From assembly GCA_949357655.1 (NCBI GenBank), contig CASHTG010000010.1:930001-994000 (forward strand): a stretch of DNA of 64,000 nucleotides, given 5' to 3'. Under the pieces are notes generated by a model. The model saw nothing but the letters and a program-made list of their open reading frames with translations, was not told where the DNA came from and made no database searches. Below are positions 23,019-35,672 of the stretch, one piece after another; position 1 is the stretch's first letter; the number at the start of each line of letters is the position of its first letter. The stretch is from Parascedosporium putredinis. Taxonomy: Eukaryota > Ascomycota > Sordariomycetes > Microascales > Microascaceae. A program made the translations under genes and the position numbers.

Positions 23019-23309
23019 ATGTCGCAAACGAAACGCTCCTCTTCCATCATCCCCTCCCTCATCAACTTGGTGTCCGTCCTCGTGCAAATCGGCATCCTCA
23101 TCGTTCTCATCCTGCTCCTCAAGGAGATCAAAGGCGTCCAGAAATCCGGCGGCAACTCGGTCCGGGTCAGGACGGCGGACCAGTACGGGGTCCAAAAGGT
23201 CGAAATCACAAACTCGCGGTCGCTGCCGGTTCCTGTCATGTTTCCCGATACGCAGACGGTTCGCGTTACGAATGCGCTCATTGATCCTCTTCGTGTCATT
23301 GTGTCGTAG
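23019..23309 (+). CDS. Small one-TM protein, paralogue A (96 aa)
   Basis: A single exon with good context (GTCACCATGTCG). The N-terminus is short, basic and Ser-rich (MSQTKRSSSIIPS). Then comes one strongly hydrophobic helix from about 14 to 36 (VSVLVQIGILIVLILLLK). The rest is a soluble tail that looks like short beta strands: NSVRVRTADQYGVQKVEITN, then LPVPVMFPDTQTVRVTN and DPLRVIVS. The V-x-V-x-N pattern recurs, suggesting a small beta unit displayed at the membrane. No family recognised. The next gene is clearly its paralogue, and conservation of the pair is the best evidence that both are real. No frameshift. Confidence 0.75.
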   Translation: MSQTKRSSSIIPSLINLVSVLVQIGILIVLILLLKEIKGVQKSGGNSVRVRTADQYGVQKVEITNSRSLPVPVMFPDTQTVRVTNALIDPLRVIVS

Positions 23310-23989
23310 TGAAGGAAGGATGCGGAACATCACGCACGTTTGTTGGGGTTAGACCTGAGGCTTGATTGTGGATGAGATACATATGTGTAGTATGGTGCGG
23401 CCCTCCCCAGACATTTCGTGATAGGTTTTGCTTGCCAAATTCGAATTGGTCCAAGTAATCGTTAATTGACACTTTTTCCCCACGCTTTTCTCTTCACTGG
23501 ACCAGCCCGCATCCTGAAGTTCTGTGATTATCTGTGTATCCCCCTAGGATCTATGACAGTCTCCGCCACCTTCGATGCTTCGAGAGAGCGGAGATGGCTG
23601 AACTTGGGTTATCCTGATGCAGGGTGGGAAAAGGGAAAAGATAACCGCACGAAGAACCGATGGACGAATAAGCCTTGGTGCTAACACCTTGATTGGATTC
23701 AAGCTATGATTCAAGGTGCCACCATCAACCGTGTAAGACGGCAAGGGCTTTGCCATCTCACCCAATAGACGCAAACCAACCACCACCTTGTAATTGATAT
23801 TTTTTGAGGTGTTTCTGGAAGTTCGGCATGGTGAGATTTTCAAAAGGAGTCGGCCTGTCTGATCTTTTTCTTTTTCAGGGTTTGATGACGGCATCCTTAG
23901 ATCAACTCCATTCCTGCGCATGCCAGAGAGGCGGCTCGCAGGACGAAGTCCATCTAACGATCAATGTTGGGTTTGAAGAACAATAAACG
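23310..23989. other. Spacer between the two small paralogues
   Basis: No gene seen. The tandem duplication evidently included regulatory DNA, because each copy has its own TATA-like element, but I see no extended similarity between this spacer and the region upstream of copy A. Confidence 0.4.
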
Positions 23990-23996
23990 TATAAGA
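23990..23996 (+). promoter_or_regulatory. TATA-like element of the second small paralogue
   Basis: TATAAGA lies 192 bp upstream of the ATG at 24188, followed by a T-rich then CA-rich leader. Confidence 0.4.
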
Positions 23997-24187
23997 GTGC
24001 CAGGTCGTGTGCGCTTCGGCTCTGACTTCTTCTTCTACTCTTTCTTGATCATCCTTTTTCTCACAAAGCTTTTGGAAAAGGTCGTGTTTCTACAACTCTT
24101 GTCGTTCCAGACTTATCTACACCAAGGCTCATCGGCCCACGCAAACACAAACCCGACTTACACAAAACCCCCACCAAACAAGCCACG

Positions 24188-24427
24188 ATGACAGACACCA
24201 AGCGCTCTTCTTCTTCCATCATCCCCTCCATCATCAGCTTCATCTCCCTCCTCTTCCAAATTGCCATCCTCGTCGTGCTCGTCCTGTTCCTCAAGGAATT
24301 CAAGGACATTCAGAAGTCCGATGGCAGCTCGATCCGAGTCAGGCCTACGTCCCAATTCGCAGTTCAGAGAGTCGAGGTGATCAATACCCGCTCGTCAGCG
24401 ATTCCCGTTGCCCTTCCCGACTCTTAG
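24188..24427 (+). CDS. Small one-TM protein, paralogue B (79 aa, shortened)
   Basis: This copy starts MTDTKRSSSSIIPS, has the same hydrophobic helix (ISLLFQIAILVVLVLFLKEF) and the same tail (SSIRVRPTSQFAVQRVEV, then RSSAIPVALPDS). By eye it shares well over half of its residues with paralogue A, aligned with a single one-residue gap near the N-terminus. It stops at TAG 24425-24427 exactly where paralogue A has CAG (23253-23255). The codons after the stop still loosely resemble the end of A (TN, then I, D and L at matching places). Copy B is therefore A-like but cut by a nonsense change that removes about 17 residues. It may still be functional because the helix and first strands remain. Function unknown. 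Confidence 0.72.
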   Translation: MTDTKRSSSSIIPSIISFISLLFQIAILVVLVLFLKEFKDIQKSDGSSIRVRPTSQFAVQRVEVINTRSSAIPVALPDS

Positions 24428-26370
24428 ATCAGCCACACTACCAACTCTATCCAAGATGTCCTTCATCTCGGTAATTGGTGATTAAAAGAGGCGAGGAAGA
24501 ATAAGCGGCAGTTGGGCGAGATAGAAGTGGTGCAGAAGGATGTCGGATGAAGGCTGCCGGATTTGAATGATTGATGAACACAACACATACGACCCGAGCT
24601 TTGGACAGAACATTGAAGTGGATGGTTTTCCTTTGGGGTTTTCCAACGGCGTACAAATCGACCCTTGATTTCTTTTCTTCCCTTGTTTTCCTGCTTTTGG
24701 AACTTAGATGTATTGATTCCCTTTTTCTCCTCTAATCTGTGTTGGTTTTGATAGTTCCCGTGTTTGGCTGTCGTCTCAGGCTGGTATCTTTAAACACGCA
24801 ACGACGTCGATTGAATCTCACATGAAATGGAACGGCCTTTATAAATACACGTAGCTTAACGTTGGTGAATTGATAGCGGATTTAAGAATAGCATCTAAGT
24901 TTATCATCATCCGCTCAACGCGCCGGCAGGGCTCAGCATATACAGTGATATCAGCACATCCTCAAATTATTGATAATTCACACAAGAACGTTGCTCGACG
25001 CTCACTCTACATGTACGTTGCAACGTCTTCAAGGAGCACACAAGTCCGCCACTACGGCTACGGTTACGGCTACCCAAACCGCCGGGGATTGCCTCAAGGC
25101 AGGCGGGAACGCGACAAAATCTTGAACACTCCACAAGTTGGTCGCAATCAGGCGGGAACACAACATTCGCAACTGGTAGCACCAGCGTACTAAGCGAGAT
25201 GGTAGCGAGAGGGAAGCGGGCAACACGCCTTGAATCCAGTCAGACGTGGAGCATTCTTAAAACTTCAGGATCCGGGTAGGCGGGTGTGCATGTACACAGG
25301 CAGATCTTTGAAATGGCAAAATCTCTATACACAAGCAATCAAATGGCGGCCTCTCATCTTGATGCTCTTCCAAGCTCTTTCCTGGTTTCAGGTGAGCATT
25401 GGGCAAATGCTTGGATTTCCAATTCTAGTTCCGATAACATCAAATCACATCTTATTGATTGCTCTTTTCTCCTGGCTGTTGGTTGATGGATGGATCACTT
25501 GATCATATTGATTCAATCAATACATGTAGTTATTGATGGACAAGGACCAAGACCAATTTCTACTATTTCCAAATGGTCCTTTCCTTAGGAAGTGCTGTCT
25601 ATTTCAGCCTTACCTTGTTAACCCTTCATGATATATACACATAACCCATAGAACTACTTATGGATTCCCTCTTAGTATATAGAGCCTCTACCCTTTAGTG
25701 TGTAAAACTTCCCTAACCTCTTATATTAGGATCCAAGTGATTCCCAGCGCAGGCCATGTCCAACCTTTTGTCCACCTCATCCCAAGGCACTGCCAGACGC
25801 AGAACCAACTCATCCCCCTGCTATGTGGGATATTGCTCCCCTGCTCCTTCCCTTTTTAATAATTACTTGAGAGTTTGAAGATGCTTTAAGTATGTCTAGT
25901 ATGAGGCACTCTCTACGCTGTTTTCTCAACCTACCTCCATCCTACATTGATTTTCTCTCTTAAACTTCAATAGTGAACACACCCACCTCTGGGACTCTAA
26001 CCTTGACTTGAACAAAGGTCTTCGAACTTCCCCATCACAACAATACACCTCTTGTCTATTACCATACTTCCTTTCCCTTACAGCCCAGACAGAGCCTTTC
26101 CGGAAAGGAGAAGGGGCCAGCTACACTACCTAATCCCTTCGCCCCGGAGCCCTCATCCCTACCTACCAAGTTCGAAACCACATAGATCTAGCCACATCCG
26201 CATCTGTCCCCCTTCTGACAATCTCTTCTTCTCCTCTCTCACTCCCAGCCTGTCATCTCTATCCCTCCAAAATCCAACTTCCCTTCCCCTTTAGCAACGG
26301 TCTTTCTTCTTTCGTCCCAGTTCAGCCAAGACCCTATCGGAGGAAGAGAATAGATGAGACAGTAGGAGCC
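24428..26370. other. AT-richer intergenic region
   Basis: From about 24700 to 26050 the base composition is clearly more AT-rich than elsewhere, with many TA and CA steps and no supported gene. It could include mutated repeat remnants, but I cannot identify terminal repeats or coding scraps of a transposon. The last 300 bases are CT-rich and look like the promoter/leader of the helicase gene. Confidence 0.4.
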
Positions 26371-29300
26371 ATGGCCACAGTAAGTTCCATACCCGGCGCC
26401 GCCATCTACTTCTCTCCGCATACTCTTCTTTCTCTGATTTTTGGTTTTGCTTTGCCACGCTAACCTGCTTGTGCCTCGCCTCCAGCACGAAATCCCTTGG
26501 GACGAGCTCCCAGAGTTCCCCCTTGCAGAAGAGCTTCTCGCAAAGAACCCTGCGAACCTACCTAAAAACGACATCCGCGTGCCAGCCGGCGATAAAAAGA
26601 CCTACCTCGCGACCCAGTATTCGCTGATTCGCCACGAGGGCCTCGAACTGCTTCGTCAATCCATCGCCGAATTCCGCGCCAAGCCTACGATGAGGGAGTC
26701 GTGCGATACCGCTGTCTATACCCAGGTAGGTCCCCCACCGAAAAAGCCTTCTTTGTCCCTTCTCCGTCTTACACGTGCCACCATATGGATATAGGTCATC
26801 GTCCGAGGATACCAACTCACCCGTCTCGGGACCTTTTGCCGCATCAGCTTCTGCCCGAGCCGGGCTGACAAGAGGATCCGATGGGCTGCCTCGAACCGCC
26901 TCACACCCGGAGCCCTCGTGGCGCTGTCCCCCGTCCAGGACTGCTTTCGGACCATCTGCAGAGTTGCCGTCGTTGCTCAAAGGCTTCTCGTTGGGGGTTA
27001 GAGCCCGATAGCAAGGCGGGCGAACATGAACATACTCCGCCCCGGATCGATATCTCGTGGGCTCATGCTGGTGATGCTGTGCTGGACCCTATTGAGGAAA
27101 TGGTCATGATTGAGGCCAAGTCGGGGTTTTACGAGGCGGTGAGATATGCGATGCTCGGTCTGCAAAGCGCCTCTCTTCTAAAGTAGGTGTAAAAACAAAT
27201 TCTTTGTGGTTACCCATGGGCGCCATCGGTCCAAACTAACAGTTTTCCAGGTCGCGCTTTGATCGATATCTCGTTGCTGGCGAGAAGAATGCTAGTACAT
27301 CTCCGCAATACCTCAAAGAGCTTCGATATCGCGTAAACGTTGCTTCCATCTGTAACCAGGGACCCATGACTACGCCGGCTTCTGTGCAGGCATCAGAAGC
27401 AACATTTGGCGGCCCTGCTAGGAAACCGGCCCCCGTTCACATCGACATCACCGCCCCTTTTCCGGAAAACACTCCCTCCGTCACCGGCATGGATTTGTCT
27501 CAGCTCGAAGCGATTCGACGCATGATATCTTCCGAGATTGCCATTATTCAGGGCCCACCTGGTACCGGCAAGACCTTTGTCTCGGTCGCCGTGATCAAAA
27601 TCTTGCTCCAGACCCTCGAGGCCAATGCGCCCATCATCATCTCTGCCCATACGAACCACGCTCTCGATCAGCTCCTCAATCACATTCGCCAAGCGACTGA
27701 TGTCCCCTTTGTGCGCCTTGGGAGACGCTCGAATAACGAGGTGGTGAACAATCATACTTTGTTCAGGCTGCGCCGGGACTCGCGGAAGGGCAATTCTGGC
27801 GCGAGACACAAGATTATCGAATCCCGCCGCAAGAGAAACGCCGCCAGTCTTGAGGCTCTTATCCGCAGCGTATCCGAAGGGAGTCTTTTGAAAACAGATG
27901 GGCTACTTAAATGCAATCTCATTACCCAGCAGCAGTACGACTCGCTCATCTTGCCGGGGAACCTGGCGATGATAACCACTCAACCGAGCCTTTGAGAGCG
28001 TGGCTTGGCGGCTTGATCTTTCCCGCCGAACCCCGCGATTCGTGCCCACGGCCACGCAGTGGGAAGACGTGCAGGATCCAGAGGCCCGCGGTGGCCGAGC
28101 GAGCTCTCTCGACGACGATGAGCGCGATCTCCTCACGGGGCAGTATATCCCCATCACCCAAGAGTTTGAAGTAGACGTGGCCCCGAAGCTGCGCAAGCCA
28201 CGGCTCTGGGCCACGTTCGATGAAGTTTTGGCGCAGTGTACCGATTTATACAGGGTTCGTCCCGAGTACCGCGGCGCGATTTACCACCATCTCCGCCGGA
28301 AATACCTGGCCATCCGGACTTTCGAGTTGCAAGAGCTCTTGAAAGCCTGCAAAGACGTGGACGCCGAGTCGCTCAAGGTAAAAGCCGAATCCGACGCCAA
28401 GCTCATCAGGTCCCTCTCGATCCCCATCGTCGGGTGCACAACGACCGGGCTCACAAAGTACCGGGAGCTCATCGGAAAACTAAAGCCGAGAATCTTGCTG
28501 ATTGAAGAAGCCGCCGAGACGCGGGAGGCGAATATTTCATCGGCCCTCGTCGAGTCTCTCGAGCAGCTCATCCTAGTAGGCGACCACCAACAGCTCGCCC
28601 CGAGCACCGACGTCCCGACTCTCGCCGGCCCCCTTACAACCTCGGCGTGTCCCTCTTCGAGCGCCTCGTCAACCTAGGCATCGACAAAACCGTGCTCAAC
28701 GTGCAAAGGCGCATGATTCCCGAAATCCGATGCGTCCTGCGCGCCATCTACCCCAAACTCACCGACCACCCCAGCGTCCTCGACCGCACGCTCCGCCCAC
28801 CCGTCCCGGGCATGGGCTCCGCGGGAGCTACTTCTTCTGCCACGACTGGCCCGAGCACGCCACGGCGAACCAGAGCAAGGCCAACCGCGAGGAGGCGGCC
28901 ATGGTGGCGGGTTTCGTGCGGTACCTGGTGCAGAACGGCACGGCGCCCGACAAGATCACCGTGCTCACGTTTTACCGGGGCCAGCGGACGTGGATCCGCC
29001 AGCGCCTCCACCAGGACAGGATCCTCGGGAACCTCCACCCCACGCGGCGGTACAACGTCTGCACCGTGGACGGGTACCAGGGGAGGAGAACGACGTCGTG
29101 GTGCTCTCGCTCGTGCGTAGCCCGGGCGGGGCAGCCGCCGGGCGTCGGGTTCGTGGCGAACCGGAACAGGGCGGTGGTGGCTGTGAGTCGGGCGCGGAGG
29201 GGTTGTACGTGTTTGGGAATTATTGGAACTTGGTCAAGGCGAGTGACGAGGCGAAGGCGGCGTGGAAGCCGATTACGGAGGCGATGATTGAGCAGGATCG

Positions 29301-30324
29301 GTGTCATGGGCGGCTTCCTGTGACGTGTCAGAGGCATGGGAACACGACGGCGATTCGGTCCCCTTCGGATTGGGGACATATTCATGGGGGTGTCGGCAGC
29401 CTTGTAATCAGGTGTATGTTGGATGTGGGCATAGGTGTACGTTGCTGTGCCACCCGTAAGTTCTTCTACCTTCTGGCGCTTTTTCTTTTTACGCTATTAG
29501 GATGGGCTGTCTTTTTTGGCGCTTCACACGTAGCTAACTATTGGGTTCTTGTGCTTCTTGGTCTAGGGCCTCCCACGATAGACTCGGGTGCAAGTCCCCT
29601 GCGCACGCCTTTTACCCTGCGGCCACAAATGCTCCGAACTCTGCGGTAACAAGTGCGAGTGCGCTAACAAGTGCAAGGGGAACAACCTCTCGCGCAACGT
29701 TCCTCGCCCGGAGGCGCGGACGTCGGACACGTTTGCTAGTCTTGATGAGTGGATGAGGGTATACGCCCCGGAGCCTGAGGCGTCGGCTTTGCGGTTGCCC
29801 GGGGCGGAGCTCAAGTTCTTCGAGGACCAGGACTCTAGTTCGGAGGATGACGACGAGGGTGGTGCGGATGGGGATGAGGGCCGGAGCGGCGGTTCTGATA
29901 GCGGGATTGCGCAGACGGAGGTTGTTGGGGGTCGATGGGCGGATCGAGAGGTTTCGCCGGGGAGTTTGGGGCGGGAAATACGACGTCTGAGGAAAGCGTG
30001 CTGGGTGATTCGCCTCTTGGTTACGGCCCGGTCATCGAGCATACTTTTACACAGGTCGAGGTGGGCGAACAAGCGCAGAGGCGACTTATCCAGGATGGGA
30101 CAACTGAATGCACGACAGAGGATGGACCTGCTCGCTCGGAGGAGGCCATGAGCGAGAGAGCCGAGAGCATAGTTGGAATCGATGAGTTTCTCGACCGGAT
30201 GGGCACCAACAGGACCTCGGAAGAGTATGAGCACGAGCACAAGCACGAGCACGAACCGGAGAATGAGGAAGAAGGCTCGGACTCGGACCGGGAAGGGGAA
30301 GCTTGTCAGAGACCTCCGACTTGA
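26371..30324 (+). CDS. ZNFX1/Hrr1-type superfamily 1 helicase with NFX1-like Cys-rich tail (about 1,200 aa, frameshifted)
   Basis: Five exons: 26371-26379, 26486-26725, 26795-27182, 27251-29455 and 29567-30324. The first exon encodes only Met-Ala-Thr. Helicase motifs appear in order: AIIQGPPGTGKTFVSV (motif I), ISAHTNHALDQLL (Ia), LLIEEAAETREANI (II, with the EEAAE form typical of ZNFX1-like enzymes), LVGDHQQLAPS (III), TVLTFYRGQ (IV), TVDGYQGEENDVVVLSLVRS (V) and GFVANRNRAVVAVSRA (VI). A Cys/His tail follows (CGHRCTLLCHP, LLPCGHKCSELC, CECANKCKG), as in NFX1-type zinc fingers, then a very acidic low-complexity end with an EHEHKHEHE run. Members act in small-RNA pathways: Hrr1 in fission yeast RNAi heterochromatin, ZNFX-1 in nematodes, ZNFX1 in antiviral sensing in mammals. 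At least eight one-base losses interrupt the frame. The exact C-terminus is uncertain. Confidence 0.85.
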
Positions 30325-33300
30325 TCCTGTTGTGAATCTCTCTTACAAGTTACAGTTTGCCAAATACTTGAACCATCTACAGTAAGACTTGTCAACTCCT
30401 TCCCTCTTTCACCCGCTTCTCGTTCTCCGCCGCCGATGCTGACAGTCTAGAGCAGGAGCACAAAGCACGTCGTGATTCCTATCCCTTCACCGGGGAATGA
30501 AATGATGAACAAGATTGCATTCGACGAGTGACGGACTCTATGGATGACTAGGTTACATCACGACCTAGATTTAGATGCCGATGGTTTCCACTGAACTCGC
30601 GGCCTCCTCGTCGGTGATTCCCCTCTCATTCATCACAAGGTTGGCAAGTCGAGGGTGTCTCCTTAGTTTGTGCGTCGCTAGTGGCTCAAGCTGACAGTTT
30701 TCTGCCTATCCTCGAGTCGTAGGCGAAGGAGGGATGAAGCTGACAAGCCTTGGCTTTCATGATGGACGAACAATGAATCTCGTGAAACAATAGACGGAGA
30801 AAGAGAGGCATACCTAGAGATGATATGCGGGGAGGAGGAACTTTTCACGTCGGTAGTTTTCAGTAGTTGCAGAAGCTATTTAATTTGTCCTTTTGGCAAG
30901 GGGTCTGACAGCATCAACTATGTCTACCTCATCACATCTCAATGATCGAGGAGCTAGATGCAACACACACACACACACACTACAACAGCAGACAGATATG
31001 AATTTCACTTCCTTGTTCTACACCAGTGACGCGTAAACAAGAGCCTCCTTCTCTCTTCTCCGGTGAGATGCTAGTTGCTGGCTATGCCTGTCGTGCTTCC
31101 AGCTTCTTGTTTTGCCGGACAAAGATTATCACTATGGCGGCGGCCGCGAGAAATAAGAAAAGAAGAAAGAACCGGTAATATCCCACATCGTGTGCGAGGC
31201 CACGACCTTTTTGCCGGGGTTTTGTAGAGGGATGGAATGTAAGCTTACTGCATCAGCGCAAGAAAAAAAAAACTAGACGTGTGGCAAGGTGCGCTCGTCT
31301 CACGAGGGAGGGTGGCACTTTGTGAAGCGGCCGTTCTGTCGGGTGGGTCGGAAGCAGGTTGGAAATGGGTGGGTAGAGTGTGTGTATCAGTGTGCATCTA
31401 TCAGTGTGAGTGTGTATATTGATGTGTGCTGATGGACGAATATCTGTGTGCCTCTGTCTGTGTGCTTGTGTTTCAACCGATCTGTATTCACGTACACTTG
31501 TGTCTACACCCACGAGTTTACATGTAGGTCAAATATATTTGTGTGAATGATCATGGTGGCCATCACGATGGCTAACCGCTTGGCTAGGCCAGACATCAAT
31601 TGAGAGACTCAACACGGAGGAATAGCCGGGGCCGAAATTTGGGGGCAGAAAGTATCTTGGCGGGATCCACCCCGGATTCAGTTCGGGGGTCCCAGTAACA
31701 CCAAGAAAGACTTGGGGAAGGGCGGGCGGCTCTTCAGAATGGAGCAGGGTTTCCGCTGGCAAATGGGGCCTAGGGACGAAGGGAAATAACTCGATTTGAG
31801 GATAGCTTGGCGCCGGCCTCGCTGGTCGGTTTTGTGGGTTCGTTTATCCACCTTGTGTCTCATGGCGAGGTGTCGACAAGGCCCTGTCAGAAAAAGACAT
31901 GGACTCGGCCGTGGTTTTTGGTTTATTAGGTCAAGGTTGCAGCGCGTAGCTCATCTCATACAGACCTTGCCGGTCATCCCCTTTCTTTTGTGGTCATGTT
32001 CGTCTACCGGGATGACTAGTTCTCGACATATGTGAAGAAGTTCAGTGTGAAGCTTTCAAACACCAGGGGTTTGCCCTTTTGCCATAATCACAAATCACGC
32101 GTTGCAGCTTGACCTTCTCAAGCCAAGCGGCAAGCCAGGGCTTCAAGGTGCCCATGTGCCATATGTGAAGTGGGCTAGGGTGACGGTCGTCGAAATGGAA
32201 CCCGGGGGTGGTGGGCCGGCTCCCGGGGAGGAGGTTCATTCCTGCGGTGGGAAACATTCGAGGCGTGTGGGTAAGCGCCCGGAACTGGTTCGGAGAATGC
32301 GACGATCACGAAAGGGGAAAAGAATAGAAGGCAATGTGGGAGGTGTCACTCGCCTGGCAGGCTTGGCTTCAGGTCCCGTTTTGGGGTTTTTTCTTTCTTC
32401 TTCATTGTCACCGGGAACTAGCAAAGATTGAAGAGAGGCCGATGCAGGAACCTGCCCAACCTACGCGCACTACCAACGTCCGCCCCCTGTTACCAATACT
32501 TCAATGCCATACTGGACGGAGCCGCTGTGGGAAGGTGGGGATAGTTTGATGTTCTTGGAGGGGGGAATCGAAGTGATATCCATAGATGGTGGTTGTTCTG
32601 GAACGTTAACAGTATGAGGGTCGTGATGAGATGTGAATGCCCTCATCGAAGCGCTTGTGAAGGACCGATCGAACCATGTTTCCTAGCTGCTACACATACG
32701 TTTTCTACCACTGACTCGACCGATACGGAGGTCCGGCCAGTGATGCCTTTGCATCTCCCATCGTTCCGGTTGCAATAACCATGTCAGCGCGTGCAGCGGC
32801 GGGTGATGGGTTTCATCAGTCTTCGCCAGATCTAGTCCCCATCATAGTCACCAAAGTTCAGTTCATTCAAGAATATTGACCGACGTCCCACTCTCTGGGA
32901 AGAGGTGCTTCAGCGCTTGTCGAGTGGTGTGATTCTGTGAATGGAACAAGGGTGTGGGGGTGTCTTCTTGTGTTCTATTCAAGATATTCCTCTTCAAGGT
33001 GCGCAAATGCACTTAGAGATGTACATGTATGGCAGATGCGAGCTGCGAGTGAATGGGCGAAAGGTCAATTGAGCGCCGGTTTGGGAAGTTGAGTCGCCTA
33101 AATCCATGCCCGGAGATATCAATATCTAGCAGTCTTCCTTTGCAAGTTGGTTCAGTTGGTCCAGTTGGTCCAGTCGTCTTTGTTGGCCGGTATTCCAGAG
33201 TTGCACTACACTAGTAGCGATCTATGCGGGTGGGGATGCGGAAGCACGGGTCCCAGCAATACCTGCATGAAAACATCAATTCGTGCTTCCCCTTGCCTCC

Positions 33301-35672
33301 CTCTCAACCGCTCTCGACTTGGTCAGTTTCAAGGGAGTGGTAGACGAGCAGTACAGTTAATTGATTGATCCATTTTCTCCCCTTCGCCCATACAATATGG
33401 GTCACTTTATGCGACACTACAGGAAACTTTGTCGATAGAGCGGTCCCCTAGCACGGATCCAGGACAGAACCTTGGATTTCAATGGATCAATCATTGGCCT
33501 CGTTTGCACATCACCCTCAATGACCACCTTGAATTGCATTGATGGCTCAATTACTCTTCTCCGCTGCGAACCAGGGTTTGTCTGGCTGATCACGGCGACT
33601 GGATTGGGGGACATGGAGCTGAAGGAGGGGGAAAGCACTCGAGTTTTGGTGAGAGAGCACTTGAGCACGTCGCTCTCCCGGCGATTGCCAAGCCATGATT
33701 GGTCCAGCACCGGCGCTTAGAGATCTGCACGGGCCCCAGGGCTTCGACCATTCACAGAGCGCAGACGCCAGAGCTGTCACCAGCATCACTGCGCAGCCTG
33801 GGCGTCTGGCTAAGCCGGAGCGCGGGTGATTGGCTCATTTGCCAAAATTGTGGCAGGGGGAGGGCGTGCGGGTGCGCGTTGTGGAGGTGGCGGGAAGGGA
33901 AAAGTTGCACGGAAGCGGCCAATCTTATCTCTTGGCTCGTTTCTTCACCTGCAGTCTTTTTGTTCTTGCCTGCCCCCTTGCTTCCTGCTTGTGAGCGAGA
34001 GAGGTTGAGTGGGTGGCTGCTGCTCTCGACAAGAGCTGAGGATTGGTTCTTTTTCCTGGCCTTTTGTCGGTCATCCTTCATTCCTTGAGGAACAGAGGAA
34101 CACCGGATTCCACTACAAAGTACAGGACAAGAAGTATACAAGGAACTCTTCTGGGCTGACCTTGGTGCCATCTGGAAACATATCCTGGCCACGAACTTTG
34201 TGGGGAATGGCATCGAATGGAGGGTTTGACCTCGAGGGGTGGCCACGCCTGCGGGCCTAACGGTCGTCCTCAAGGAGAAGAAAGAAAAAGAAAAGGGAAG
34301 ATATTCAAGAAAGATGTTGCCTTCCTCCCCCAACTCCCCTTGTCTGCGAGGAAGACACAAGACAGCAAAGGGGGAAAAGGGACCAGTGCTGACTGAACTC
34401 ATCGTGAGAAATCCAAGCTTGTGCAGCTTGTGCAGCTCGGTGAAAACTGAACGAGCCCACGGTTTACGCTCAGAGATTTACTTCCAAGTTCCGCTGCTGA
34501 ACGGCTCTCGTCACACAACAGGACGACGGCCCGCCTCAGGATTGGTTCAAAGCCCCCATTTCCGAGCCTTTCCCTTGTGCGCCCCAGAAGAGAACAAGAC
34601 AAAAAAATCGTCAGCTTCCAGCAAAAAAGAAAGAGGCACACAGACAAGGGCCACGGCGGGCGGATCAATAGGCGTGGAGATGGGGGTGTGCGAGAGGAGG
34701 GGGTGTATGAGTGTGACTTGTGAATGTGCCTCTTCGTGTGTGCGTTGGGGGCCAACGGCAGGGCGAGTCACATTGCGCTAGGCGCTGCCGCATTCTCATT
34801 GCTCGTCTCTTCTCCTCTTTTCCTTTTTCTCCCCCAGTGTTCCTTGCTCTCTCTTGCTCTGGCTCCCCCTCCCTCGCCCGCCATTTTCTGGTTGGAGCAA
34901 CCGGTCAGAGGCACGGAAGACCGGCGGGTTCGCTTGCTGCATTTCCCAGGCGTGGGTGCGTACTCCCCTTGCCATTGAGATCCAAGTACATTGATCCATG
35001 ACCTTGTCCGTCTCTTTTTTGGAGGGGGTGGTACCCTGTTTATTCAGTGGAACGTACTACACTAGACCCTCGAACGTTCAACTGGCTGTGGGTGAGATGC
35101 AGAGCAGAGGCTTTTCGGATCGTAAAAAGGGCTGGTCCACCTCCTCCTTGCTTCGGTTCTTGATTTTCCCTCCCCTCCCTTTCAATTCTCCAAACGGCCC
35201 CCATTGTAGTTTGTTCTTCTTCGAATTCTTTACTTCCTTTTTTTTTTCCGGGTCCTCCTTCTTCGCTGAGAGAGAACCTGAAGAGTCGAATCCAAGAATA
35301 TAATCTTTGGAAACCTCCGCGTTTAACGAGGAAGAATCACTCCGTCCCTCTTCTTTCACGTATCCCCGCCGCGACCCTAAAGAAGGCCATATCCTAGGAA
35401 CCTTCAGGACTCGAGGTATATTCGAACAATCGAAGCGCAAAATTAGAGTAATCGGCATCGTGAACACCCAGTCGTCCTCGAAACTGACGCAGCGACGACA
35501 TTAACTCGGGCGGAGAAGAGGTTTTGGTGAGAAACCAAGACCGACGGCTCCGATTTTTAGAGGTGCTGAACAGGGAACCGGATCGACCACCCACCCGTCC
35601 GCCACATTCACGGCTTCACACATTCATATTTTGTTCTCACCCACACATACGCGCGAACACCCAACACTCAAA
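30325..35672. other. 5.3-kb gene-poor region
   Basis: No supported gene. It contains an (AC)9 run, a GT-rich stretch at about 31375-31510, and a pyrimidine-rich zone at about 34790-34880 and 35150-35260 leading toward the BIM1-like gene. Many short frames overlap on both strands without recognisable features. Confidence 0.4.
30963..30980. repeat. (AC)9 microsatellite
   Basis: Nine uninterrupted AC dinucleotides. A looser GT-rich stretch of alternating purine/pyrimidine sequence lies about 400 bp downstream. Confidence 0.8.

Noticed and set aside
24700..26050. AT-richer zone considered as a RIP-mutated transposon
   Set aside because: No terminal repeats, target-site duplication or transposase/reverse transcriptase remnants are visible; only base composition suggests it.
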